DNA from: Fragum whitleyi
Lineage: Eukaryota > Mollusca > Bivalvia > Cardiida > Cardiidae
Direction of reading: 5' to 3'
Length of the DNA stretch: 64,000 bases
NCBI GenBank assembly: GCA_948146395.1
Contig: OX411559.1
Span: 35,172,215 to 35,236,214 of the forward strand
Position numbers and translations under genes: made by a program. This document shows, in pieces, positions 10,115 through 21,448 of the stretch; position 1 is the stretch's first letter, and every line of letters begins with the position of its first letter. The notes beneath the pieces were generated by a model, which saw only the letters and a list, made by a program, of their open reading frames with translations, was not told where the DNA came from and made no database searches.

Positions 10115-10332
10115 ATACTGGCATGACAGAGATGGGGTCAGTGACAGGCTACAAATGCAGCTATTGTGGTAAAATGTTCCGATGGAAATCTTCACTTCAA
10201 ATGCACATTGTTTCGCATACAGGAGAGAAAAAGTTCACATGTAGTGTTTGCGGAAAAGGGTTCACTCGGAAAGGGAGCATGCAGAGACATGAAATGATCC
10301 ACTTTTGGTCTCGAGAACAAGCTGGGAAATAG
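10115..10332 (+). CDS. E3: alternative terminal exon, two C2H2 zinc fingers
   Basis: The acceptor ccctttcag ends at 10114; AT completes the split codon (Asp), followed by TGMTEMGSVTGYK and the fingers, 71 residues in all. Finger 1 is CSYC with helix W,S,S,M; the linker is TGEKKF, unusual in lacking the Pro; finger 2 is CSVC...HEMIH with helix R,G,S,R, the only finger 2 in the array without Gln at -1. The tail FWSREQAGK is shared with E4. An internal ATG at 10123 gives an open frame, but the conserved reading starts at the splice site. A SINE inserted into this very acceptor has duplicated it (copies at 9804-9818 and 10105-10119). E3 sits in a segmental duplication whose other copy carries E4. 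Confidence 0.9.
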
Positions 10333-10495
10333 GGGTAGTGGTAGTGATGGGCAGATTAATCGATTTTAATCGATAATCAGGTTGTTTTGGCTTCTGATTG
10401 TGATAATCCACTAAGAAATTTCTTAATTGATTAATCAGGTCCTAATACATAAATGAAAGCCATTTTACTTTTTTTTACGGAACTGACATCAGTTT

Positions 10496-10568
10496 GATGG
10501 CTAAGAATGAAACAGTTGTAACTGCCTATATGTTTATAGGCAGTTACAACTGTTTCACCAGAGCCATC
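10496..10568. repeat. Long hairpin inside the hAT-type element
   Basis: gaaacagttgtaactgccta folds exactly onto taggcagttacaactgtttc across tatgttta. Confidence 0.8.
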
Positions 10569-10819
10569 AAATTGGCAGAAAAAATCCAAAGGATGAGTCT
10601 TAAGGTCATGAGTTTTAGCTAAACTTTCAAATTCTTTTCTTCAAAAGAATGATACTGGGAGTGCTGTATTGATTTCTAAAAAACAATTGCGCAATCAATC
10701 ATTAATAGATTTAATTTTGCAACTAAAAAACGATTATCAATTGTGTTTTGAAATCAATCATTAATTGATTCAATTTTGCAACTAAAAAACGATTATCAAT
10801 TGTGTTTTGAAATCAATCA

Positions 10820-11046
10820 TTAACCCTTTGCTGTTTAATCCCTGCTTTTTACGTGCCTGTGATTTTTAATCATGAAAACATTGTGAAAAAAGAAGAAATT
10901 GCTTCTGACAAGCAATTTCTTCTTTTTCCACACTATTTTCTACCCTACTGAATGGTTATTTTTCAAATTAAATCCATTTTTGATTTTTGTCTGCAAAACC
11001 TTTGAATTTAGACAGGTCCAAAATTTTGTAAACAGGAAAGGGTTAA
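10820..11046 (+). mobile_element. TTAA-flanked MITE, family 1, copy 2 (nested)
   Basis: ttaaccctttgctgttt at the left and aaacaggaaagggttaa at the right. Inserted within the hAT-type element at 10342. Confidence 0.8.
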
Positions 11047-12221
11047 TTGATTTAATTTTGCAACTAAAAAAACGATTATTAATTGTGTTTTGAAACCGAA
11101 TGCCCAACACTAGGTAGTGGGGATAGAATGGAGATATAGGTAGATTTTGAGCGGTGAGCCGTGAAATCTACTTTTAACAGTTAAATGTCCGTGCTATTCT
11201 TTCAAAATAGATAAAACAGACATAAAAAGATACAAACTACCTTTCAAATTGAAACTTAGTGCTTGTCTTAGATCTTAAGGTTTACCCATATACCTATGGT
11301 AATGGATTCAACGCCAGGGTCAGAGCTCAGTTTTGAAAATATACCTATAGTGATATAAGATATAATAACAACAAAGTATTTCAACCCGGCTATAAAACCT
11401 CTGTTTTGTGTCTACATTTAGACTTTTCTATAAATTGATCAATATAATAAAAAGGAGCTTTGATGAACACCTTTCAATAAGATTATAACAAGTTCTGGTT
11501 TAAATACTTATAATTTTAGACACATGTTACCCCTTTTCAGTTGTCTGATTATTATATAGATGCTAGAGTAAAGGTATTTGGGCTTTGCATTATCCTTTTG
11601 CATTCCCACTGTTTCCATCTCACTGTATAACATTATCACTTCTTGAATAAAATCTTATTTTAGACATGGGACAATGTACAATGGATATCAAAATTGAAAA
11701 AAGAAAATCTTACTGTATGCTATGTAATGCTGGTATTGGGTTCACATATGGAAACATAAAATTGAAGTTTCGTGTTTATTGTTTTTGAATATGTATGATA
11801 TGTTAAGTTTTGTCTTCTTTTGTTTGTGTAAAAAAAAATGGGACCTTCTGTTAATGCTACAAGGCTTACTATTACTGTCCATTTAAGTTGATGCTTTACA
11901 TTAAAGATGCTGAAGTTTCTTGTAAATGCCTGACTATGTATAAAGATTATGTGTAATTTGAAAGCCATTAAATTTGTTTTAAAATTCATTTGTTGATATT
12001 TTAGTTGATATATTAAGTTATTGTCTATATATTTCATAGACGATTACTTGATTTTGAGTTGATCATTGCACAATAAGTTTGCGGGGTATTAGTCTGGCCT
12101 TATCTGGCATCAACAGAATGGGGTCACAGGGAAACAAACTTTCGGAATATAAGGGCCTACTGAATCAGATTCCCTTCTATTAATGTAAACTATGTCTTCA
12201 AAGATAAATTTTGGGGCTTTT

Positions 12222-14085
12222 TTAGCTCACCTGGGCACAAAGTGCTCCAGGTGAGCTATTGTGATCACTCACTATAATGTCCATTGTCTGTCCCTCAACA
12301 ATTTCTTTAAACATCTTCTCCTCCACTGGGATGTTCCTTAGGTGAAGCTCTACCAAAGTTGACAAAAGAATTTCATTCTATCAAAAACTCTGGTTTCCAT
12401 GGAATCAAAAAGGAAAAAAAAAATCTTCTCCTCCTAAACCACCGGACCAATCAAGCTGAAACTTGGCAGGGATATTCCTTTGGTGGAGCTATTCAAAAGA
12501 TGTTAAAATCATTTAATTTCATAAAAAACTGGTTTCCATGGTAGAGGAAAGGCTGTAAAATGACCAAAGAAGTTGAAAAAATTCTTTTCCTCCTTGACTA
12601 TTGGGCCAAACAAACTGAAACTTTGCAGGAATAGTCCTTGGGTGAAGCTCTACCAAAGTTGTTAAAAGAAACTCTTGTTTCCATGGTACAAATAAGGCCC
12701 TAAATTGCCGAAAATCTTTAAAAAAGAATTCTTTTCTCCACCTAAACCATTGTGCCAAGTAAGCTGAAACTTAGCAGGGATTATCCCGGGGTAAAGCTCT
12801 ACTTAAGTTTTTAGCTCACTGAGCACGAAGGGAGCTATTGTGATCTATCAATGTCACGGCGTCAACAATTTCTTTAAACGACATCTCCTAAACTTTTGAG
12901 TCAAAAACAACCAAACTTGGCAGATATATTCCTTGGGTGGTCCCTTGTAAAAATTGCTAAAATGGAAAGGATCTGTGCCATATCACGGGAAAAGGGGCCT
13001 TAATGACAATTTTCTTGTTAACATTCTAGAAGCCATAAATATGGTCTATTTGTCCTGAAACTTGGTCAGAATGTTTGTTAGGTTATGAGGATAAACTCTA
13101 TCGAAAATGGGAAGGATTTGTGCCATATCACAGGAAAAGGGGACTTAGTGACAATTTTCTTGTTTACTCTCTAGTGGCCACAAATATGGTCCAATCTTCA
13201 TGAAATTTGGTCTTAATCTTTGCCAGGTCACAAGGATGATTCCTATGGAAAATGGGAAGGATTCATATTATGGGAAAAGGGGCCTTAGTGACTATTTTTT
13301 TGTTTACACTCTAGTGGCCACAAATGTGACCCAATCTTCATGAAACTTGGTCAGAATGTTTGTCAGGTCTCAAGGATGAATCCTATTGAAAATGGAAAGG
13401 ATACATGCCATATCACGGGAAAATGGGCCTTAATGACAATTTTCTTGTTTACACTCTAGAAGCCACAAATATGGTCCAATCATCATGAAACTTGGTCAGA
13501 GTATTTGCCAGGTCCCAAGGATGAATCCTATGGAAAATGGGAAGGATCCATGCTATATCATGGGAAAAGGGGCCTTAATGACAATTTTCTTGTCAGAGTT
13601 CCAGTTGACACAAATATGGTCCAATCTTACTAAAACTTGGTTAAAACATCACTCAGATGAGCCATTTAGGGCTCTCAGGGTCCTCTTGTTAAAGAATTTA
13701 ATTCCATCAAAAACTTGAGTTTCAGAGTAATGGAAAGGCCAAACATTGCCTTAAATCTAAAAACAAATTCATCTTCTTCCTGACTGGGCTAATTAAGCTG
13801 AAACATGGTAGTGATGTTTCTTGGGTAAAGGTCTACCAAAGTTGTAAAAGATTTTTTTTTTCAATCAAAAACTCTGGTTTCCATAGTAACAGAAATGTTA
13901 AAAAAAGTAGAAAATCTTAAGAATTCATCTTCTCCTAAACCGTTGAGCCAATCAATCTTAAACTTGACAGGGTCTGTATCATGTTCTTAAAGTGTAGGTC
14001 TACTAAAATTGTTTAAAAGAATTTAATTCCATCAATAACTCTGGTTGCCACGGTAACAGAAAGGTTGGTAATTTGAAAAAAAAAT
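12222..14085 (+). mobile_element. 'agctcacctgggcac' element with internal repeats, holding a nested relative
   Basis: It starts tttagctcacctgggcacaa, with repeated units around tcaaaaactctggtttccat. At 12811-13690 a second element of the same broad family interrupts it. The host resumes at aaagaatttaattccatc. Non-coding. Confidence 0.6.
12811..13690 (+). mobile_element. Nested 'agctcactgagcac' element with about 143-bp internal repeats
   Basis: tttagctcactgagcacgaa at the left and ctcagggtcctcttgtt at the right. Inside are units with caatcttcatgaaacttggt and catgccatatcacgggaaaa. Same type as 37325-38534. Confidence 0.65.
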
Positions 14086-14397
14086 CCAATAGAAGGTAGG
14101 AAGAAGAAAATCATTAGGAAACCTTAGTTAACACTGTTAAAGTTCATTAAATCCAAAATATTGCGGATCTATTACTGGTCCTTAAAAAGTTCATTTATAT
14201 ACAGTCAAATAACTATATGTCGAACTTCGGGGGACTTATAAGAAAACTTTGATGTGTAAAAAGTCTGTAAATAAGAGATAAGCGGCGATCTTCGTGACGA
14301 AGCCATCATTACACTTTGGAACAACTGTAAGTGGTGGCAAAATAAGGATGCATTTGATTTGCATGCTGAATCAATCTATTGTGAAATATGCCACTTA

Positions 14398-14600
14398 TTT
14401 TTATGCCCCCGATAGGGAGGCATCATAAATTTGACTTGTCCGTCCGTCCGTCTGTCCGTCCGTCCGTCTGTCCGTCCGTCAGTCTGTCCATCCGTCTGTC
14501 CGTCCGTCCGTCATTCCGTCCAAAAACTTTAACATTGGCCATAACTTCTAAATCAAAGCGGTGTCGGGGGCATTGTCATCTTACAGTGACAGCTCTTGTT
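14398..14600. mobile_element. 'atgcccccgatagg...gtcgggggcat' element, copy 2
   Basis: Almost the same as the copy at 62363, differing mainly in the length of the tccg run. Confidence 0.7.
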
Positions 14601-15460
14601 ATTTACTTTTTTTTCATTTATTTATAAACATTATATAAAAACATTCATTTAAATCACTATCCCCGAGTTGACCGGAATTGCCTCCTTTTAGAGTGAAGGA
14701 AAAATCCCGCTTAACAAGATAATAAAGATGTCATAACGAAAGATTTTTGATAAATTGAGTAAAACAATGCCAATCAAGGGTCATTTCCACATTCAAATTC
14801 CTTAAGATTCTTAAGTAGCACCTCAAAAATCTTGCTCTACCGAACGCTTTATCTTATAAATCTTAATTAGATTCTTTAGAATCTAGCCCTAACGCTGGCA
14901 CCTCAGGTCCTTCACCAACCAAGTCCTGCGTCGTATGGGCATAATTAAATTAACTTTGTTGTGATTTTGAATATGCATTTGCCCAACCTTTCTTATTCTT
15001 AAACAATAAATCACCCAATCTTTGATATTCTCACTATGTTACAGACAATTTAACACTATCCAGTATATAATCGATAGTCAATAATGAGATCCCTTGTGTC
15101 ATTTACTGTAGTTAACAGGTGAATGTGTGAACAACTGATGTGATTGCACTTTTTATCATTTAAGTTTGGGGTTCCTCGTTTAGAATTGTGAATGCACACA
15201 AACAATTGTGATTGGACCTTGAAATTGGTTTGACGTACAGAAAATTTTGAGCAATAGATAACGGCATATGGAGGTTGAAATGCATAGAAATAAAGAGTAA
15301 AATAGATTGGTACTTGAAAAATACTTTGACAAAGAGATAACCTTGTATTATGGACATTCTACTTAAAGATATTTTATTGTTCTAGTTTAATAGCCCATTT
15401 GTGTAGGTGGTTTATCACAATGAAAAACAAAAATCATGCTGCTGTAGTGATATATACATG
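14601..15460. other. Spacer with nothing recognised
   Basis: AT-rich sequence with no zinc-finger codons, no clear acceptor followed by an open frame, and no repeat end I can match, apart from atagcccatttgtgt..ggtttatcacaatg near 15390, which echoes 5930-5960. Confidence 0.5.
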
Positions 15461-17050
15461 TTTTTAGCCCACCTGGGCACAAAGTGCTCAAGGTGAGCTT
15501 TTTTGATATTATTCATCTAAAATGAACTGGCACTCATTAACTTCCGTTATTGCTCGAGTATTCCCGTAGCGTAACTCAATTTCGTTTCAATTTTTACTTA
15601 TATTATTTCAAATACTTTTATAAAGGCACGATAGAACAGTGGTTACAGACGCCTTCCCGAACACTGATAACTTGTCGGATCGAGTTCAATTCCCAACAGA
15701 GACACATATCATAATCATTGTGATTATAACTAACATAATCATTTTTTTCGTTTTTTTTTTGTTGTTGTTGTTGTAATTTTTAAAGAAATACATTTCTTTG
15801 TTATTATTTTGTCATTAGTTCTTTGTCCGTTACGATTAATTCTTATTTTATATTCTTTTTTTATTCTTACATCATTCATTTTTGGTTGTTTGCACTAACC
15901 AAGATTACTGGATTCTGATCGGGACAAAGATTTGTTTCATACCTCAATGAAAAAAAAACATAATAAGTTGTAAGTAAGCTTGTACCAAAAAGCAGTCCGA
16001 TCAAAGAACTCATTTGCTTTATGATATTGAATTATATAATATCATCGGAAAAGAATAGAGTTAAACAGAAATTCGATTTACGTGTTCAAACCCAGGGTAT
16101 GTTTTTAATTTCATACCGTCATAATTTAAAAAAAATGCCTCTGCATCTCTTAAATATAGATCCAGATTCATTTCAAAATCTAAAATAATTTTCAGTAATT
16201 TTCAGTGATTTATGGACAGGACTTTGCAATGGTCAAATTGAGGCTGGCGGAAAGACTGTGCCGAATACCAATAGTCTTTTGTCAACACTTTTCAAAAAAA
16301 TGAAAAAAAAATCAAAATCTGTACTCAAAAAGGGGTAAACCTAAAAAGAAATAGAAATATTTCTGGTCATGGTCCGACTTGAACTCGTGACCTCCCAATT
16401 ATAGGAACGCACCCTAACCACCACCGTTAAATTTCCGTATGTACTATCAGCTGTGAAACATATTCTTAGCTCTTAACCTCGCGAGTATAAGTCTATATTA
16501 AGAAACATTTACCGACTATCAATAGGGGTCAAAAGGAATATTTAATGAGTGCCAGGTCATTGTAGATAAATAATAGCATGATGTCCGTTGTGAGTCGTGT
16601 GTTGTCAACATTTACCTTGTAGACACTCTATAGGCCATGCTTTTTCCTCTATTAACACATAAATTGGTGAAAACTCAGCCTAGTTAGAAACTATGTCATG
16701 GGGTCAAATCTTAGAAAAACCTTGAAGTCACTCTAGAATCCAATTTTTTGCTCAATCAACCTGAAAATTGGTCAGAATGGTTTTCTGATGAAGTCTTGGT
16801 CAAGGTCAAAATTTGTTCAAGTGGGGTCAAAAATGAGGTAAGGGGGGTCAAATCTTTTAAAAAAAGCACTCTAGAAACCCTTAAAGGCATATTTTTTGCT
16901 CAATCAATCTAAAAATTGGTCAAAATGATTGTCTAGGTGAAATCGAGAGTTGGAATTTGGTTCAAGTGTGGTTAAAAACTAGGTAAGGAGGTTAGATTTT
17001 TATACAGTTAACTCAAGTGAGCCATTTAAGGCCACTCTGGTCTCTTGTTT
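15461..17050 (+). mobile_element. 'agcccacctgggcac' element interrupted by a TIR element
   Basis: It starts tttttagcccacctgggcac and ends ggccactctggtctcttgtt, typical of the family. The host is split by the element at 15522-16560. Confidence 0.55.
15522..16560. mobile_element. DNA transposon-like element with 19-bp TIRs and tRNA-like arms
   Basis: The ends atgaactggcactcattaa (15522-15540) and ttaatgagtgccaggtcat (16542-16560) are inverted repeats with one mismatch. A tRNA-like segment lies in each arm, facing inward (about 15630-15705 on + and 16365-16435 on -, the latter with tgacctcccaattata). No transposase frame is visible. Confidence 0.6.
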
Positions 17051-17499
17051 TATTTCAAAATTTGCTAAAAATGGCTCATAGACAAAGTGTAATTAATTGA
17101 TTTTGATGTCTTTCTCAAAATATTGAGTAAGGGTAGGCTATGTTTGGGTACATCTTTAACTTGTATTTTAAGGTATATTTTTAAATGAAAATCGTCTCAA
17201 GAATTATTGATAAAAATGATGTTGATTCTTTCCCAAAGATAATTGACCAGGAAGAATTTTCAGTAATTGTTTTACTTTAGAAGTATAGTATTTTGGAATT
17301 AAAGTTCATTTGACCATATAAGAGAAGGTACTGGTAAAGAGATCGTGGGGGTATAGCTACCAATTGGTCTAAATTGCTCTTTTTGCTTGCAAAATCAAGA
17401 ACTTCTGATCAGGGGAAGAACGCCTATTTGAATTTGACCTTTAGATATCTAATTAACAATATGGGTTTTTTAAAAGATTCTTAAAAGATTGAATTTTTT

Positions 17500-18593
17500 G
17501 AAATGTTAGAGCATCAGTCTTTCAATCTAGGGATCCCCAGATCCATTGTGACTATTTGTCTGCAACCAATAGGTTGATATTCATAGACCTATGTGGTATT
17601 GCATCTGGATGCTAGGAAAGGATGTAGTGGTAATTCTGGTGTGAGTTATGCCAGGAATCCATTGTAAGGTACTCCAGTTGCTGTTATGTGACTGAAAGAT
17701 TGTTAAAAGTGATACTTTGGAACAGCCTACCAGAAACAATTGTACAACAACCTGACATTGCCGCGTTCAAGAAGAGTCTCGATTCTTTTCATATACACTC
17801 CTCAAAACTCCTAAGCGGCCACTTGCCTTTTTGGTCATATGTAATAAACACCGCATGGATTCAACCTGTTTTCGCTTTAATAATATAGCCAAATTAATTA
17901 CGAAGTAAACGAGCGAAAACTCAGTGAAATTATTCAAAAAGAAATGTTTTAAAATAAAACGAAAGTAGTAGTACCCTCGATGTCAAAGTTAACATTGGTG
18001 GGTGGGTATTTTTGACATTTCTTGTTGAAATAAGGATTGTGTAGAACATTTTGGCATTTCTTATTAATCTTAGAAGTACACAGGCGTTGTACCAATGATA
18101 TTGGTACAAAAGATTGATAGGAGTTGCGTTTTTCAAGTATCGAAAAATCCAAATTTCACTTTAAAGAGTCAATTTAGTGACTTTTGAAATTGAGGGTACA
18201 TGCATTTAATTCCGTCTTAACGACTTACTGATGCATAAATTAACAAAACAATTGGATAGGATGATGAGTGAATGGCCACTCTTTCGAAAGAAAAAGTTCA
18301 TATTTCAAGATAAAAGCGGAAACTGTGTGAAAAATGGAGAAAGGTAAGGTGGCCGCTTATAACTTTTGAGTCGTGTAGTGATGTGTCCCTGAATGACCAA
18401 AATTGTTTGAATCAGAACTTTTAATCTAACACTCACAATACTTTAAAAAATTGGCACCCTAACCAATGATTAACAGTTTTTATCCCAGCACAGATGTGCA
18501 CCTGCCAGTAATACCCGAAAGGGGAGTTAGGCAGTGTAGATAGATAGATAGAGAGATAGATAGAAAAGTGGCCTTTAATCCCATTCAAACAAA
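17500..18593 (+). mobile_element. SINE shared with copy A, split by a LINE fragment
   Basis: The SINE body runs 17500-17711 and its tail (gcctttaatcccattcaaac) resumes at about 18564-18593; between them is a LINE 3' end. It is the counterpart of 9514-9794. Confidence 0.7.
17712..18563 (+). mobile_element. 5'-truncated non-LTR retrotransposon (LINE) 3' end
   Basis: It opens in frame with ILWNSLPETIVQQPDIAAF and FKKSLDSF, the typical C-terminal end of the reverse-transcriptase ORF in CR1/Jockey/L2-like LINEs, ending with a stop at 17886-17888. A 3' UTR follows and ends in a tagatagataga microsatellite. Flanked by the 7-bp duplication aaaagtg (17705-17711, 18564-18570). Dead on arrival. Confidence 0.7.
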
Positions 18594-18606
18594 CATTCCC
18601 TTTCAG

Positions 18607-18824
18607 ATACTGGTGTGATAGAGATGGGGGCAGTGACGGGATATAAATGCAGCTATTGCAGTAAAGTGTTCCAATGGAAATCTGTACTTCAAATGCACAT
18701 TGTTTCGCATACAGGAGAGAAAAAGTTCTCATGTAGTGTTTGCGGAAAAGGGTTCACTCAGAAAGGGAATATGCAGAGACATGAAATGATCCACTTTTGG
18801 TCTCGAGAACAAGCTGAGAAATAG
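18607..18824 (+). CDS. E4: alternative terminal exon, two C2H2 zinc fingers (paralogue of E3)
   Basis: The acceptor ttccctttcag ends at 18606; AT completes the split codon, and the exon codes 71 residues. Where E3 has ATG at codon 3 this copy has GTG, so the ATG is not conserved and translation must come from upstream. Finger 1 is CSYC with helix W,S,V,M; the linker is TGEKKF; finger 2 is CSVC...HEMIH with helix Q,G,N,R. The tail is FWSREQAEK. Against E3 I count 11 residue differences, and three of these fall on helix positions normally contacting DNA (finger 1 +3; finger 2 -1 and +3). The SINE upstream of it, shared with E3, is split here by a LINE 3' end. Confidence 0.9.
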
Positions 18825-19249
18825 GGATAGTGGGGTTAAAATGGGTATAGGGATATGAGATATAATAACAACAAATTAGACCACACTTGAAGCGAATCGG
18901 CCAATCAGAGAACAGTATTTCAAAAGTATATATTACAGATACAACTCCGAACGTTGTAATTACAGATAGACAGTTGTAGTGTGTCTTGCAAGTGAATCTC
19001 GACAGGTTTTGGGGCCGAGGCATTTCAAAAAGGTGACGAGCACTTTATACAGCACTTTTTTCCTTAAGACTTTTGAGAGTCGAAAAAGTGCAAAAGATCG
19101 GAAAATGGTAACGGAAATAGATATAAAATTGATTTCAGCATATTCACACTTGATTAGAGATAAATTCACAGCGATATTTAATCTTTTTCATTATTTAGAG
19201 GTTCGGGTAAAAAATACAGAGTGTAAGAAAAGCGTGGTCTAAGTCAGAT

Positions 19250-19340
19250 AGAAAATCTTGTGCCGCGGTATATGGGAAATAGACACTCGCTAACGCTCAT
19301 GTCTATTTCCCATATACCACGGCTCTCGTTTTCTATCCTA
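19250..19340. repeat. Foldback palindrome
   Basis: ggtatatgggaaatagacac pairs with gtctatttcccatatacc, and outer gatagaaaa with ttttctatc; a near-perfect hairpin with arms of about 36 bp. Confidence 0.75.
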
Positions 19341-19789
19341 TACGTATTTCAACAAGTCTTCAAAAAAAAATCTGTTTTCTGTGTGCTAGTTAGACTTTTC
19401 TATAAATAGTGATGGTAAAAAAGGAATTTTGATGAACATCTTTCATAAAGAGTGCAACAAATTATTTAAAAAAACATCTTCGCTGAACTAGACGTCAGAA
19501 TTCAACCAAATTTCACAGGCATGATGCTTAGGACATGCTCTTTCAGATTCCTTCTTTTAATCCTGATCAGGCTGATACTTTTGGTGCTAAAAAAAGAGGA
19601 AATTTTACTGTATGATGTAATATTGGTTTGGGTTCACATATTATGGTAACTTAAAATTGAAATTTCACATTTATGTTTTTGAAAAAGTATGAACTGTGTA
19701 GATTTAGATTGATAAAATGTATGTATGATACTACAACAGTTTTGTTGACTTTGTATAAAAAATGGGACATTTGAATGTTAATGGTAGTG

Positions 19790-20426
19790 CATTCGGAACA
19801 TCCCTCAGCCATTTCTGTAAACTACAACAGACCTAAGATGTATAGAAGGTGGATGAGTATGTACCAAAAGTGTGCTAGTGCTTAAACTAGAGGTGCTATC
19901 TTAACCCTTTGCTGTTTAATCCCTGCTTTTTACGTGCCTGTGATTTTATGATTGAGAAAACATTGTGAGAAAAGAAGAAATTGCTTCTGACAAGCAATTT
20001 CTTCTTTTTCCACACTATTTTCTACCCTACTGAATGGTTATTTTTCAAATTAAATCCACTTTAAATTTTCATCTGCAAAACCTTTGAATTTGGACAGGTC
20101 CAAAATTTTGTAAAACAGGAAAGGGTTAAGATAGATATTCAGAGTGATTACTAGAGACTTTAAAGATGAAGCATTCTCTTATAGTAAGTTTTTACAGTAG
20201 CTACTTAAGAATCTGAAGATAATTTAATTACGTAACAAAGATTTCACATGACTGATGTGAACGAGTAGTGTTGGCAACGTCGAATGTTTTCACTCAAAAT
20301 TTGGAGGGTTTATGCCTTTTTAAATGACGTCACTGCTTATTCCTTGGTTTTCCAGTTATTTTCAAAATAGTCTGTATATGTATATCCGAGGTTGGTCATT
20401 AGATTGACCAAGTGGTGGTCTGAATG
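19790..20426. mobile_element. 'cattcggaacatc' inverted-repeat element
   Basis: The left end cattcggaacatccctc and right end aagtggtggtctgaatg are inverted repeats. The insertion is missing at the same point in segmental copy A (about 11850). It holds a nested TTAA MITE at 19901. A compact relative lies at 50619. Confidence 0.65.
19901..20129 (+). mobile_element. TTAA-flanked MITE, family 1, copy 3 (nested)
   Basis: ttaaccctttgctgttt ... aaacaggaaagggttaa, close to the copy at 10820. Confidence 0.8.
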
Positions 20427-21227
20427 AATGTTACTTACTGTTCTTATTACCACTTTCCATTTATTGCAAGTTGATGCTTTCTGTTAAAGATGTTGAACTT
20501 TTTTGTAAATACATGACTATGTATGAAGATTATGTGTAATATGAAAACCATTAAATTTGTTTTAAAATTTATTTGTTGATATTTTGAGTTGATATATTTG
20601 TTAATGTCTATACATTTTATAGACAATTACTTCAATTATGAGGTGAAATGTGTACAAAAGTTTGACGCGTATTACTCTGGCATTAGTCTAGCATCAACAA
20701 AATGGGGTCACAGGGACACAAATGTTCGGAATATAAGGGTCCTTGCCTACTGAATTAGATTCGCATTTTTGAAAGTAAACTATTTCTTTAAAGATTTTGG
20801 GTTTTTTTTTTTTCTTTGATATTTAGCTATTTTCTGGTTAAATGTAAATATTTGAATAGACATATGCCTAGTAGCTCAACTCCAGGAAAGAATTTAAGAC
20901 TGTTTTCTAACAGCCTTCAATTCTGTTCTGAGATATGAGCTGAATAGGGTCCTTGGGACTCCATTCAGATAGTTAGAGGAGTCATTGGTATTTTTTTGAG
21001 CGCCACATACTCGCAAACCTGCATCTGCTTAAACCTAAAGTTTGGAAGACAGATGTTGGCAAGCTGGTTTGGTGATTTTTATATAGAAGAAAACATCAGA
21101 ATCATGTTGCGTTTTTGGACTTTGAACAAGTTTTAACAAAAAGCAGCTTGTTTGTTAAAAAATTTGCAATGAAAACTGCATTAACTTCTTTCCTAACAAT
21201 CTTAGAATGTTGTCTCTTTTCTTTCAG

Positions 21228-21436
21228 ATATTGGAAGTAAAATGAAGACAACATGTAAGGTCCATGGTTGCAGATATTGTGGTAAACTATTCAACGCTAA
21301 ATTCGCACTCCAAATGCATGAGCGTATACATACTGGGGAGAAACCATATTCATGTGAAATTTGTGGTCAAGGCTTCTCACAGAAAGGTTCAATGATTAGA
21401 CACAGTGTTAAACACATGAACTTGAAATTGATATAG
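21228..21436 (+). CDS. E5: alternative terminal exon, two C2H2 zinc fingers
   Basis: A long pyrimidine tract, tgtctcttttctttcag, ends at 21227. AT completes the split codon (Asp), then IGSKMKTT leads to the fingers; 68 residues and TAG. Finger 1 is CRYC with helix A,F,A,M; the bulky Phe at +2 is unusual. An extra Cys in CKVHGC precedes it. The linker is TGEKPY; finger 2 is CEIC...HSVKH with helix Q,G,S,R. The tail is MNLKLI. Downstream is a roughly 167-bp tandem duplication and an AATAAA at 21825-21830. Two decayed copies of this exon lie at 23063 and 23222. Confidence 0.9.
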
Positions 21437-21448
21437 TGTGGTGTTGTT

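Larger units (their letters stand above)
10342..11112. mobile_element. hAT-type non-autonomous element, copy 1
   Basis: The ends tagtgatgggcag and tgcccaacacta form terminal repeats, with an 8-bp target duplication ggtagtgg (10334-10341 and 11113-11120). The empty site is seen past E4 (gggatagtggggtt at 18826). It contains the 10496-10568 hairpin and a nested TTAA MITE. Confidence 0.85.
7930..12215 (+). repeat. Segmental duplication copy A (carries E3)
   Basis: It matches 17120-20812 in order. Markers are gggtagtctatcttagggta, aattgaccaggaagaatt, agatatctagttaacaatat, the first SINE, E3, ggttcacatatgg, and atggggtcacagggaaacaa. It is interrupted by later insertions: the 8473 element, the 9161 MITE, the 9819 SINE and the 10342 hAT element. 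Confidence 0.8.
17120..20812 (+). repeat. Segmental duplication copy B (carries E4)
   Basis: Paralogous to 7930-12215. It gained the LINE end at 17712-18563 and the inverted-repeat element at 19790-20426. Confidence 0.8.

Noticed and set aside
10123..10332. E3 (and other exons) as stand-alone small zinc-finger genes starting at an internal ATG
   Set aside because: The ATG is not conserved (GTG in E4, none before the fingers in E10, E12, E13 and E17), while acceptor and phase are conserved in all 17.
14420..14520. (tccg)n tracts as independent microsatellites
   Set aside because: They occur at the same place inside each 'atgccccc' element copy and are part of it.
17712..17888. A functional reverse transcriptase
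   Set aside because: Only the last roughly 58 codons are present, with no catalytic domain; it is a 5'-truncated LINE end.
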